DNA from: Ascidiaceihabitans sp.
Lineage (GTDB): Bacteria > Pseudomonadota > Alphaproteobacteria > Rhodobacterales > Rhodobacteraceae
Assembly: GCA_029251465.1 (NCBI GenBank)
Contig: JAQXDI010000077.1
Span: forward strand, 1-64,000
Direction: 5' to 3'
DNA: 64,000 nucleotides
The notes under the pieces were generated by a model. The model ran no database searches and was not told the origin of the DNA. It saw only the letters and a program-made list of their open reading frames with translations. Positions 56,521 through 64,000 of the stretch are shown piece by piece. How positions within the stretch are numbered: position 1 is the first letter of the stretch; every line of letters starts with the position of its first letter. Both the position numbers and the translations under genes were made by a program.

Positions 56521-57090
56521 TTAGTGCAGTTTGGCGTCGACCTGTGCGATTGCATCGTCAATCAGAGAATTGCCGCTGGCGGCTGTCATCTGTTTGACGA
56601 TCACGTCACGTGCAACGGCCACAGCGATGATCACCGATTGATCACGCACTTCTTTCACAGCCGAGTTTTGAGCAGAAGCGATTTGATCTTCTGCTGCGGC
56701 CAAGCGGCGCTCGATGGATTTGCCAAGCTCGGCGCGGGCCTGTTCGGCTGCGGCGGTTGCTTCTTCTTTGGCCGATGCCACGATGCGGTCCGCTTGCGCT
56801 TGTACTTCTTGCTGCTTGCGCTCGTAAGAAGCCAACAAAGTTTGTGCATCTTCACGCAGCGCGCGGGCTTCGTTGATTTCGGATTGGATACCGTCTGCAC
56901 GGCTGTCCAACATACCGCCCAACATCGAAGGCACTTTGAAATAGAACAAAACACCGATGAAAACGATAAAGCCGAGGGTCACAACAAAGTCAGTGTTGCC
57001 CAGCGAAAAGAATGGACCCGAGGCTGCGAATGCCGGTGTTGCCAACAGGGATGCTGTTGCACCTGCGAGGGTGATTTTGCTCATACGCAT
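56521..57090 (-). CDS. atpF: F0F1 ATP synthase subunit b
   Basis: The 189-residue stator subunit has an N-terminal hydrophobic region (ATASLLATPAFA), a membrane helix (FVVTLGFIVFIGVLFYF) and a long charged coiled coil rich in Ala, Glu and Arg. It is the second of two b-type subunits and lies 6 bp after b'. AAAGGG precedes ATG 57090. Confidence 0.95.
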   Translation of the reverse strand: MRMSKITLAGATASLLATPAFAASGPFFSLGNTDFVVTLGFIVFIGVLFYFKVPSMLGGMLDSRADGIQSEINEARALREDAQTLLASYERKQQEVQAQADRIVASAKEEATAAAEQARAELGKSIERRLAAAEDQIASAQNSAVKEVRDQSVIIAVAVARDVIVKQMTAASGNSLIDDAIAQVDAKLH

Positions 57091-57096
57091 TTCAAA

Positions 57097-57624
57097 TTAC
57101 CCTTTCATCCGTGCAGTCACAGCAGCAGTGATGGATTTTGCATCCGCCTTGCCGCCCATGGCTGTCACGATTTCTTTGGCCGTATCTTTGGCAACAACTT
57201 TGACGCTGTTCAAAGCATTGGCACGAATGTCTGCGATGACCTTTTCGCCTTCGGCTGCTTTCACAGCGATCTGCGCGTCGGCCTTTTCGATGGCTGCGTC
57301 CAGATCGGCTTGGATGCCGGCCTTGGTTTCAGCCACGATTTTCTGAGCTTCAGCACGCGCATCAACCAAAGCTTTGTCATAGGCGACTTCTGCTGCCTGT
57401 GCTTTGGCTTTCAAGTCTTCCGCTGCTGCGATGTCATTTGAAATTGTGCCCTGACGTTCCGCCAGAACAGACGCGATGCGCGGCAACGCAATACGCGACA
57501 GAACGAAATAGATCACGATCAGGGTAAGAACCAACCAAAAGATCTGGTTGCCCCATGTCGAGAAATCCAACTGTGGCATGCCGGGGCCTGCTGCCTCTGC
57601 TGCACTGTGTGTTTCGGTAGCCAT
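57097..57624 (-). CDS. atpG: F0F1 ATP synthase subunit b'
   Basis: The 175-residue protein has a short N-terminal tail, one membrane helix ([20 protein letters not shown]), then a charged coiled coil. Together with b it forms the heterodimeric stator of alphaproteobacterial and photosynthetic-type F-ATPases. GGAG 7 bases ahead supports ATG 57624. The gene is also named atpF2. Confidence 0.94.
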   Translation of the reverse strand: MATETHSAAEAAGPGMPQLDFSTWGNQIFWLVLTLIVIYFVLSRIALPRIASVLAERQGTISNDIAAAEDLKAKAQAAEVAYDKALVDARAEAQKIVAETKAGIQADLDAAIEKADAQIAVKAAEGEKVIADIRANALNSVKVVAKDTAKEIVTAMGGKADAKSITAAVTARMKG

Positions 57625-57755
57625 CTTGGTCTCCGTTCAAACGCCTCAAAAAGGCGGTCATTACATCGGGCGGGATGCATCTGCGCAAACCGCCCGACCG
57701 TAAGGAACTTGTCACCTGCGAACATATCGCAGGCAACGCTGTTGTTCGAGCAGTC

Positions 57756-57980
57756 TTAGACGGCGAACATCAGCAGCAGGGCGACGAGGAACGAAAAGAT
57801 CCCCAAAGCTTCTGCAAATGCGATACCGATAAACAGTGTCGCTGTTTGTGATGCGGCGGCAGATGGGTTGCGCAATGCGCCTGCCAAGTAGTTGCCTGCA
57901 ACGTTACCAACACCGATGGCGGCTGCGCCGGAACCGATTGCTGCGAGACCTGCGCCGATGTGTGCGAGTTCACCTTCCAT
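57756..57980 (-). CDS. atpE: F0F1 ATP synthase subunit c
   Basis: The 74-residue hairpin of two helices has Gly-rich helix 1 ([17 protein letters not shown]), the polar loop RNP, and proton-binding Glu57 in [11 protein letters not shown]. Rings of it turn with proton flow. A proton-type site is likely because the extra Na+-ligand Gln/Ser pattern is not apparent. Confidence 0.97.
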   Translation of the reverse strand: MEGELAHIGAGLAAIGSGAAAIGVGNVAGNYLAGALRNPSAAASQTATLFIGIAFAEALGIFSFLVALLLMFAV

Positions 57981-58054
57981 GAGAATTCTCCTTACGATTG
58001 GAAGTTAGATAGATAAGTGGACGGATTGCCCACCGTTTTTAAGATAAGTCGTGT

Positions 58055-58807
58055 TTAGTGAGACGGGTGAAGCGCGTCTTTTAAGTAAACGCACGTCAGA
58101 ATTGTAAATACGTAGGCCTGGATAAAGGACACCAGGATTTCCAAGGCGTACATCGCTGTGATGCCCAGAATTGCGACAGGGCTAACCACTGCGATTGCAG
58201 CAAAGCCTGCGAACACTTTGATCACCGCGTGACCCGCCATGACGTTCCCAGCCAAACGAATGGAGTGGCTGACGGGGCGTACAAAATACGAGATGATCTC
58301 GATGATCGCCAGAACCGGGCGCAGGGCCAGTGGGGCAGATGCCACCCAGAACAGGCCCAGAAACTTTGCGCCGTTCTTAACAAAGCCCAAAATGGTCACG
58401 GTCAAGAATACCGCCATCGCCAGCACAACCGTCACAGCAAAATGGGATGTTGGAGTGAAAGAGCCCGGAATCAGACCAAGAAAGTTGGCGCAAACGATGA
58501 ACATGAACAGCGTCATAATGTAGGGGAAGAACACCAGACCGTCTTTGCCTGTCACGTCTTCAACCATTTTGTAGACGAAACCGTAGGCCAGCTCTGCAAC
58601 AGATTGGCCACGTGATGGCACAATTGCGCGTTTGGACGTGGTCAGCACCATCAAGGCAACAACCGCTACAATCGCAAGGCCCATCCAGACAGATGCGTTT
58701 GTGATCGTGTACCAAGAAATCTCAGCGCCGCCGAAAACATCCTTGATGTTGAACTGGTCCATCGGGTGGAATTCTAGACCGCCAGATTTTGCTGCGTCGT
58801 CTGCCAT
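58055..58807 (-). CDS. atpB: F0F1 ATP synthase subunit a
   Basis: The 250-residue protein has five to six membrane helices, the essential Arg in [19 protein letters not shown], and a C-terminal [20 protein letters not shown]. It forms the proton half-channels. It lies 2 bp after atpI. Confidence 0.96.
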   Translation of the reverse strand: MADDAAKSGGLEFHPMDQFNIKDVFGGAEISWYTITNASVWMGLAIVAVVALMVLTTSKRAIVPSRGQSVAELAYGFVYKMVEDVTGKDGLVFFPYIMTLFMFIVCANFLGLIPGSFTPTSHFAVTVVLAMAVFLTVTILGFVKNGAKFLGLFWVASAPLALRPVLAIIEIISYFVRPVSHSIRLAGNVMAGHAVIKVFAGFAAIAVVSPVAILGITAMYALEILVSFIQAYVFTILTCVYLKDALHPSH

Positions 58808-58809
58808 TC

Positions 58810-59163
58810 TCAGCTTCCCTCATCTTTAGCGGAAATGTCCGCTGCATCTTTTTCGGCCAATTCGGCCAGTTGTTTCTCTTGCATCTCTTGCGCGCTGCGG
58901 ATCATCGTTTTGACCCCGGCCACAAGACCCAAGATGGTAAAGATCAGCATGAAAATCGGGAGCGTCCCGAACAGGTAATCCAACCCGTATCCAATGCCGA
59001 ACCCGATGCCCAAACCGGCCACCAGCTCTATCACCATCCGCCAGGCATGTTGCGCCTGAGAATAATGCTCTTCTTGAACGGGGCCGCGATCTTGCGACTT
59101 TTTCACCGCTGCGATCTTGGCCTCAAGCTGCTCCATTTGCTGCTTTTGATCTGGCCCAGTCAC
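58810..59163 (-). CDS. atpI: ATP synthase assembly protein AtpI
   Basis: The 117-residue protein has two membrane helices ([39 protein letters not shown]) and a polar N-terminus ([14 protein letters not shown]). AtpI helps assemble the c-ring. The start is a GTG at 59163 with GAGGGGAA 8 bases ahead; the open frame upstream is non-coding-looking. It heads the operon. Confidence 0.9.
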   Translation of the reverse strand: MTGPDQKQQMEQLEAKIAAVKKSQDRGPVQEEHYSQAQHAWRMVIELVAGLGIGFGIGYGLDYLFGTLPIFMLIFTILGLVAGVKTMIRSAQEMQEKQLAELAEKDAADISAKDEGS

Positions 59164-59403
59164 GTGCGGATTCCCCTCTCGAAGACTTGCACGCTTGCTA
59201 TGATGTGAGGGGGCTTGAGTCAACTGCCTGCTTGAGGTCGCGGAAATGGCCTTAAGCTGCTGTTTTATTGAGTATTTTTGATCAGAACAAATGGGAGCGT
59301 TGTTCTGCCGCAGCCCCGGACAGCCTGTTTTGACGGGTTTGTGGATATTCAACCATTTGGTTGATCTTGCGAACGGGTAGCTGGGCCGCGTATGTAGTGC
59401 GCC

Positions 59404-59751
59404 ATGGCACATTCGCTTGATACAATTTTTGCAGCACTCGCTGATCCTACCCGCCGCGCCATCCTTGCGATGTTGCTGGAGGATGACATGGCCGTCACAG
59501 ACGTCGCCGAGCCGTTCCAGATGTCACTGGCTGCGATTTCCAAGCACCTGATGATCCTGTCGCGCGCCGGGCTGATTGCGCAGGAAAAACGTGGGCGGGT
59601 CAAATGGTGTAAACTGGAACCCGACGCGATGCGCGATGCCACTGTCTGGATGCAGGGGTTCGGGCAGTTCGAACCTGTGAACCTAGATGCATTCGAGCGG
59701 TTTCTGGAAGTCGAGTTGGAAAACCCGCGCCCTGCGCCGGATCCAGAATAG
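59404..59751 (+). CDS. ArsR-family HTH regulator
   Basis: The 115-residue protein has a winged HTH with FAALADPTRRAILAMLLEDD, then SLAAISKHLMILSRAGLI and KRGRVKWCKLEP. There is no clear metal-binding Cys pair, and the organisation (with C-terminal QFEPVNLDAFERFLE) matches the group often paired with SRPBCC/AHSA1 proteins; none is adjacent here. It is divergent from atpI, with 240 bp between. Confidence 0.9.
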   Translation: MAHSLDTIFAALADPTRRAILAMLLEDDMAVTDVAEPFQMSLAAISKHLMILSRAGLIAQEKRGRVKWCKLEPDAMRDATVWMQGFGQFEPVNLDAFERFLEVELENPRPAPDPE

Positions 59752-59803
59752 GCCATTAGGTCAAAACATGCGCAGGGTGCTGCATTTGGAAATAGCGGGT
59801 GCT

Positions 59804-59878
59804 TTAGGCAATGCCAGCCAGACGCAGCACCGCCAAAACAACCACAACCAGCCCTATCAGGTAGATAACGTTTTTCAT
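59804..59878 (-). CDS. 24-residue small membrane protein
   Basis: A 75-bp frame encodes 24 residues beginning MKNVIYLIGLVVVVL and ending LRLAGIA, a single hydrophobic helix with a basic N-terminus. AAAGGAC lies 6 bases before the ATG at 59878. The sequence is far more hydrophobic than chance. Its function is unknown; it may regulate a larger membrane protein. Confidence 0.6.
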   Translation of the reverse strand: MKNVIYLIGLVVVVLAVLRLAGIA

Positions 59879-59961
59879 GTCTTTGTCCTTTCGTTATTCA
59901 GGTCTTAGATCGTCCATGAAGCCCCCAAGCGGCTATTGCAAATTGCGTGCGCCGGGCAGTT

Positions 59962-60849
59962 TCATGCGTCGCGCAGCAACATCAGAAGTGCGACAACCGT
60001 AAGAGATATGCCAATAGCCACCCAAGGCAAGGGCAAGCCGTTGCCCAGCCCCGCTTCCCACAAAATCACCCAAGAGGGCACCAGATAGGTGTAGGCCATC
60101 ACCTTGGCCGACGGCAGGCGCATCGCGGCGAATTGGGTCAGCACAAACGTACTCGCGCTGGCGAATATCGACACGTAGATGATCGTGATCCAGACGATGC
60201 GCGGCAGACCCAGCCAATCCGTAGCCCGTATGTCAGACCAGCTAAAGATCGTGATAATCACACAGCCCGCGATCAGGACGCCCAGCGAAAAGACCCGCGC
60301 ACTTTCGCCTCGGTTCAATTTGCGCACCAGCGGGGTGTAGGCCGCGTGACAAACACAGCCCACAAAATAAACCATCTCGCCGCGACCGATTTCAAAGGCC
60401 AGTGCGGCCCCAAAATCCGCGCGAAAGATCACCCACAACGCGCCCAAGCCGCCGATCAAAAGCGCCAGCGCCATGCGCGGCGTCAAAATCTGGCGCAGCA
60501 GTAACCAGCCGAACCCTGCGGTCAAAACCGGTGTCAGCGTGAACACCGCAGCCGCACTGACGGGGGGCGCTGTTTTGAGCCCCTCGAACATCAGCACAAA
60601 GTACATTCCAAAGATTGCGCCCAGCACGCAATACCGCCATGGGGCTGTCCAAGACCCTTTGGGCACGCCGCCGCTCGCCATCACAAACACCCAGATCACC
60701 ACCGCCGCGATACCAAATCGGATGGCATTCAGCGCGCCCGGTGCGATTTCGTTCGCAGCCATCGATCCCAGCGAAAACGACCCCGCCACAAGGGCTGAGA
60801 ATAACAACATCGCCAGATGGCCTTGCAGTGCAGGCGTCAATCGCCCCAT
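59962..60849 (-). CDS. EamA/DMT-family exporter
   Basis: The 295-residue protein has ten hydrophobic helices in two EamA repeats; the second contains SDIRATDWLGLPRIVWITII and RLPSAKVMAYTYLVPSW. It is a drug/metabolite transporter of unknown substrate. Its 5' end overlaps the upstream LysR gene by 13 bp, which suggests that the regulator and exporter form one unit. Confidence 0.92.
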   Translation of the reverse strand: MGRLTPALQGHLAMLLFSALVAGSFSLGSMAANEIAPGALNAIRFGIAAVVIWVFVMASGGVPKGSWTAPWRYCVLGAIFGMYFVLMFEGLKTAPPVSAAAVFTLTPVLTAGFGWLLLRQILTPRMALALLIGGLGALWVIFRADFGAALAFEIGRGEMVYFVGCVCHAAYTPLVRKLNRGESARVFSLGVLIAGCVIITIFSWSDIRATDWLGLPRIVWITIIYVSIFASASTFVLTQFAAMRLPSAKVMAYTYLVPSWVILWEAGLGNGLPLPWVAIGISLTVVALLMLLRDA

Positions 60850-61715
60850 GATTTAGACCGATCCTTCAGGAAATTCAGAAACACCTGCACCTTGTGGGTG
60901 CGGTGTAAATCCACATGTGTGACCAGCCACAACGGGGCTGACCAGTCTTCTTGATGCGGGAACACCTCGACCAGATCAGGGTTCACCTGCGCCTCTGCCA
61001 TTGCCATAAACCCGATGCCGGCCCCCGCCAGAACCGCCTGTTCCAGTGCACGCACGTCATTGCTGCGAAAGGTCAGCGCCGCCTCTGGTACTTTTTCACG
61101 CAGCCAGCGGTTAAACGGTGCGCGGCTGTCATCATTGTCCTGCCCCACGAACCGGTGCTTGGCGTAATCCGCGACATCCTTTGGCATGCCGTATGATTCA
61201 ACATAAGACCGCGCAGCAAACAGCCCCATCTTTGAGCGCGCAAATGGTTGCACCACATTGTCCGGTTGCTCAGGGGCTGACCCCGCACGCACCGCCACAT
61301 GCGCCTCGCCGTATTCAAGGCGAAACAGTCGTTCACCCGTCAGGTAGCGTACAATCAGGTCAGGGTGTTCCAGCTGAAACGCCGTCAGAACCGGCGCCAT
61401 CAACGGGGCCAGCGACACCAGCGACGTCACGACCAATTCGCCGGACACGTCCGTGCCGCGCCCTTTGATACGACCGACCAGCTGACTGAACTGATCGTCG
61501 GTGGCTTGGGCGACACGAAACAAGTCATCCCCCGCTTCGGTCGAGGTATACCCCCGTGCATGTCGTTGAAACAGCTTAACGCCCAGCCGTCCTTCGAGCG
61601 CGTCAATGTGGCGGATCACGGTGGCATGGTGCACGCCTAGAACCTCGGCAGCCCCACTGACCGTGCCCAAACGTGCCACTTGATAAGCGGTTTTAATCTC
61701 GTCCCAGTTGTCCAT
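60837..61715 (-). CDS. LysR-family transcriptional regulator
   Basis: The 292-residue protein has an N-terminal HTH (ARLGTVSGAAEVLGVHHATV, then RHIDALEGRLGVKLFQRHAR) and a LysR substrate domain with VSGELVVTSLVSLAPLMAPV. It likely controls the overlapping DMT exporter gene. GAGGGG before the ATG at 61715 supports this start over ATG 61727. Confidence 0.92.
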   Translation of the reverse strand: MDNWDEIKTAYQVARLGTVSGAAEVLGVHHATVIRHIDALEGRLGVKLFQRHARGYTSTEAGDDLFRVAQATDDQFSQLVGRIKGRGTDVSGELVVTSLVSLAPLMAPVLTAFQLEHPDLIVRYLTGERLFRLEYGEAHVAVRAGSAPEQPDNVVQPFARSKMGLFAARSYVESYGMPKDVADYAKHRFVGQDNDDSRAPFNRWLREKVPEAALTFRSNDVRALEQAVLAGAGIGFMAMAEAQVNPDLVEVFPHQEDWSAPLWLVTHVDLHRTHKVQVFLNFLKDRSKSWGD

Positions 61716-61836
61716 TCGACCCCTCATGTGCGAAATTGAACATATACCCGCAACTTTGATTGTGATCGTTCAAAAATGCAAGGTAGATATGCCGCGCCCT
61801 TTGACAAGCCGATTGCCCAGCAAATAAACATCAGGC

Positions 61837-62367
61837 ATGAAAGTCACCCGCACCACCCCGACCCTTTTGATTGTCGAAAACACGCCTTGGCTGTTTGCAC
61901 TGCTGATCAGCATCATGGCCTTGATCGCCGTGACGGTCGGCATCATCGCCTTGACCACAGGATCCGTCATCGGCGGCATCGTAGTCCTCTGCGTCAGTGC
62001 GCTGATCTTTCCGGTGTTCCTGTATTTCATAGTCCAACGCGTGCAGATCATCCTGAACACTACCCAAAACACCATGACGATCCGCAAACGCACCCTGCTT
62101 GGCTACACCAATGTCACGCACGACCTGCACGACCTTAGCCACGCGGAACTCGACACCAATTACGATGATGATGACGGCTCCCAAACCCATTGCCCGATCT
62201 TTGTGCTGAACGGTGGGATGAGTGCCGGCAAACACAAGATGACCGCCACACATCAAAGCGGTCATGGCCCCGGACAGATCGTGGATGGTGTAAATGAATG
62301 GCTGACCGCGGCCCGGTGCGACGGGCACCTGCGCACACCTGTTGACTCTGCGCGCCCAGACGCCTAA
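61837..62367 (+). CDS. Hypothetical membrane protein
   Basis: The 176-residue protein has two membrane helices (LFALLISIMALIAVTVGII, IGGIVVLCVSALIFPVFLYF) followed by a hydrophilic domain (RVQIILNTTQNTMTIRKRTL), an acidic TNYDDDDGSQ loop and a C-terminal DGVNEWL. I recognise no named family; the layout resembles small PH-like membrane proteins. It is divergent from the LysR gene. Confidence 0.7.
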   Translation: MKVTRTTPTLLIVENTPWLFALLISIMALIAVTVGIIALTTGSVIGGIVVLCVSALIFPVFLYFIVQRVQIILNTTQNTMTIRKRTLLGYTNVTHDLHDLSHAELDTNYDDDDGSQTHCPIFVLNGGMSAGKHKMTATHQSGHGPGQIVDGVNEWLTAARCDGHLRTPVDSARPDA

Positions 62368-62381
62368 ATCCCCACCAGCAT

Positions 62382-62454
62382 CCGGAAGCATCAAACCTTC
62401 CGGTCCTTGGCTGTTCAAGGATCGCCCCCCACCAGCGAGTTTCGCCCGTGGGGG
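62382..62454 (+). other. Three consecutive hairpins before ffh
   Basis: CCGGAAG / CTTCCGG (62382-62403), CCTTG / CAAGG (62405-62420) and CCCCCAC / GTGGGGG (62426-62454) follow each other in the 189-bp gap. The last is followed by TAAAACTGTATTTTG. They may form a terminator for the membrane-protein gene, a leader of ffh or a small RNA. Confidence 0.45.
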
Positions 62455-62556
62455 TAAAACTGTATTTTGTTGCGCCATTTGGGTGCCAGCATTTGTGAAC
62501 TGAACCGCCCCTTCCTATCTTGGGGCAAAGATTAACCGGCTCCGAAAGGCCTTGGC

Positions 62557-64000
62557 ATGTTTGAAAACCTATCCGAACGCCTCTCTGGCGTCTTTGACCG
62601 GCTCACAAAACAAGGCGCGTTGTCCGAGGACGACGTCAAAACCGCCCTGCACGAAGTGCGCGTTGCCCTGCTAGAGGCCGACGTTTCGCTGCCCGTTGCG
62701 CGCGATTTCGTTAAGGCCGTTCAGGACAAAGCCACCGGCCAATCGGTCACCAAATCCGTCACACCGGGCCAACAGGTCGTCAAGATCGTGCACGACGCGC
62801 TGATCGACACCTTGCGCGGTGAAGGCGAACCGGGCCACCTGAAAATCGACAGCCCCCCTGCCCCGATCCTGATGGTCGGCTTGCAAGGCGGCGGTAAAAC
62901 CACGACGACCGCGAAACTGGCCAAACGTTTGAAAGAACGCGAGGGCAAAAAGGTCTTGATGGCCTCGCTCGATGTGAACCGTCCGGCGGCGATGGAACAG
63001 CTGGCGATTTTGGGCAAACAGATCGGCGTCGACACGCTGCCGATCGTTGCTGGCGAACAACCTGTTTCGATTGCCAAACGTGCAAAAACCCAAGCAGCGA
63101 TGGGCGGCTACGACGTCTACATGCTGGACACTGCCGGTCGCCTGTCCATCGACGAAGAGCTGATGGAACAAGTCAAAGCTGTACGCGATGTCGCCGACCC
63201 GCGCGAAACGCTATTGGTTGTCGACGGCCTGACCGGCCAAGACGCCGTTCACACGGCAGAAAATTTCGACGAACGCATCGGCATTACCGGCGTGGTCCTG
63301 ACCCGAATGGACGGCGACGGGCGCGGCGGTGCTGCACTGTCCATGCGCGCTGTCACCCGCAAGCCGATCAAATTCGTTGGCCTTGGCGAAAAGCTCGACG
63401 CAATCGAGACGTTCGAACCAGAACGCATCGCCGGCCGCATCCTTGGCATGGGCGACATCGTCAGCCTTGTTGAAAAAGCCCAAGAAACCATCGAGGCCGA
63501 ACAAGCCGAGCGCATGATGAAGCGCATGGCCAAAGGTCAGTTCAACATGAACGACCTGAAAATGCAGCTCGAACAGATGCTTAAAATGGGCGGCATGCAA
63601 GGCATGATGGGCATGATGCCCGGCATGGGCAAAATGGCCAAACAGGTTGAGGCCGCAGGTTTTGACGACAAAGTCCTGAAACAGCAAATCGCGCTGATCC
63701 AGTCAATGACCAAACGCGAACGTGCCAATCCACAACTGCTACAAGCATCACGCAAAAAGCGGATCGCCAAGGGTTCGGGCATGGAAGTGTCTGACCTGAA
63801 CAAGCTGATGAAAATGCAGCGCCAGATGTCCGACATGATGAAAAAGATGGGCAAAATGGGCAAGGGCGGCATGCTCAAACAAGCGATGAAGGGCATGATG
63901 GGCAAAGGCGGCATGGATCCGTCACAAATGGATCCTGCAGCGCTCGAGGCCGCGGCCAAACAAATGGGCGGCAAACTGCCCGGCATGGGCGGCGGCATGG
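62557..64000 (+). CDS. ffh: Signal recognition particle protein Ffh (3' end beyond the window)
   Basis: The 481 visible residues have the N domain, G1 GLQGGGKTTTTAKLAKR (108-124), DTAGRLSIDEEL, TRMDGDGRGGAAL, and a Met-rich M domain (LEQMLKMGGMQGMMGMMPGM) that binds signal sequences and 4.5S RNA. The C-terminus is unusually Met/Gly/Lys-rich (MGKMGKGGMLKQAMKGMM). No stop occurs before the window ends. AAGGCC precedes ATG 62557 weakly. Confidence 0.97.
   Translation, partial: MFENLSERLSGVFDRLTKQGALSEDDVKTALHEVRVALLEADVSLPVARDFVKAVQDKATGQSVTKSVTPGQQVVKIVHDALIDTLRGEGEPGHLKIDSPPAPILMVGLQGGGKTTTTAKLAKRLKEREGKKVLMASLDVNRPAAMEQLAILGKQIGVDTLPIVAGEQPVSIAKRAKTQAAMGGYDVYMLDTAGRLSIDEELMEQVKAVRDVADPRETLLVVDGLTGQDAVHTAENFDERIGITGVVLTRMDGDGRGGAALSMRAVTRKPIKFVGLGEKLDAIETFEPERIAGRILGMGDIVSLVEKAQETIEAEQAERMMKRMAKGQFNMNDLKMQLEQMLKMGGMQGMMGMMPGMGKMAKQVEAAGFDDKVLKQQIALIQSMTKRERANPQLLQASRKKRIAKGSGMEVSDLNKLMKMQRQMSDMMKKMGKMGKGGMLKQAMKGMMGKGGMDPSQMDPAALEAAAKQMGGKLPGMGGGM

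Noticed and set aside
59338-59346. A second DnaA box (TGTGGATAT)
   Set aside because: It has one mismatch to the consensus and no clustered partner boxes.

Overview
The window looks like chromosome of a marine alphaproteobacterium of the Rhodobacteraceae (Roseobacter group). Support for this: the block pckA | chvI-chvG-hprK-rapZ-EIIA(Man)-ptsH; an F0 operon in the order atpI-B-E-F'-F without F1 genes; (2S)-methylsuccinyl-CoA dehydrogenase of the ethylmalonyl-CoA pathway; the era-DUF1491-recO and multi-def-fmt neighbourhoods; and DUF6473. Moderate-to-high GC, dense packing and many 4-bp ATGA/GTGA overlaps fit. No rRNA, tRNA, CRISPR array, transposase, integrase or prophage gene was recognised. 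Genus-level placement is not attempted.

Layout. 1-6.6 kb: the 5' end of an EF-Tu gene (cut by the window edge), a lipoprotein, a cytochrome P450 convergent with parC, an SH3b periplasmic protein, an SDR and a HIG1-type small membrane protein. 6.6-11.9 kb: cobalamin adenosyltransferase, etfBA, a DUF6473 gene, 3-hydroxybutyryl-CoA dehydrogenase and an acyltransferase. 11.9-18.3 kb: PTS-type phosphorelay genes with the ChvG/ChvI two-component system, divergent from pckA. 18.3-21.4 kb: an accessory-looking cluster of an unassigned possibly GNAT-fold protein, an atypical LysR-headed regulator and an XRE regulator around AT-rich, palindrome-bearing intergenic DNA, then a TSUP permease. 21.6-26.5 kb: mcd, then SRPBCC / YCII-DGPF / ECF42-like sigma factor / TetR / META lipoprotein genes. 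26.4-35.8 kb, minus strand: recO, DUF1491, era, rnc, lepB, acpS, pdxJ, DUF2062, rsh, rpoZ, folK. 35.9-41.6 kb, plus strand: NYN protein, ispH, LysE, DUF3429, methyltransferase, rnhA, TRIC-type channel, M20 peptidase. 41.6-47.6 kb: GlsB-like protein, fmt, three tandem deformylase genes (one with its active site lost), PatB lyase, glutathionyl-hydroquinone reductase and a lone receiver domain. 47.8-54.9 kb: cobC and cbiB, a lytic transglycosylase, smc and a lipoprotein. 55-64 kb: GntR regulator, an amber-interrupted gene, the F0 ATP synthase operon, ArsR, a 24-residue membrane peptide, DMT exporter plus LysR, a membrane protein and the 5' part of ffh.

Functional links (inference): EtfAB probably takes electrons from Mcd and other acyl-CoA dehydrogenases. 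Hbd and the cobalamin adenosyltransferase fit the same acetyl-CoA / methylmalonyl-CoA carbon metabolism. ChvGI, HprK, EIIA and HPr form a signalling block next to gluconeogenic pckA. era, rnc, lepB, rsh and rpoZ are core housekeeping genes.

Most notable observations: a dispersed family of short hairpins whose stems vary but pair in every copy and which are followed by CTTAC (six units at four intergenic loci); a lone receiver gene whose expected ATG reads ATA, behind a strong ribosome-binding site and two CtrA-type boxes; an in-frame amber codon in an uncharacterised gene; a deformylase paralogue without its catalytic Cys and Glu; and the 18.3-20.6 kb cluster.
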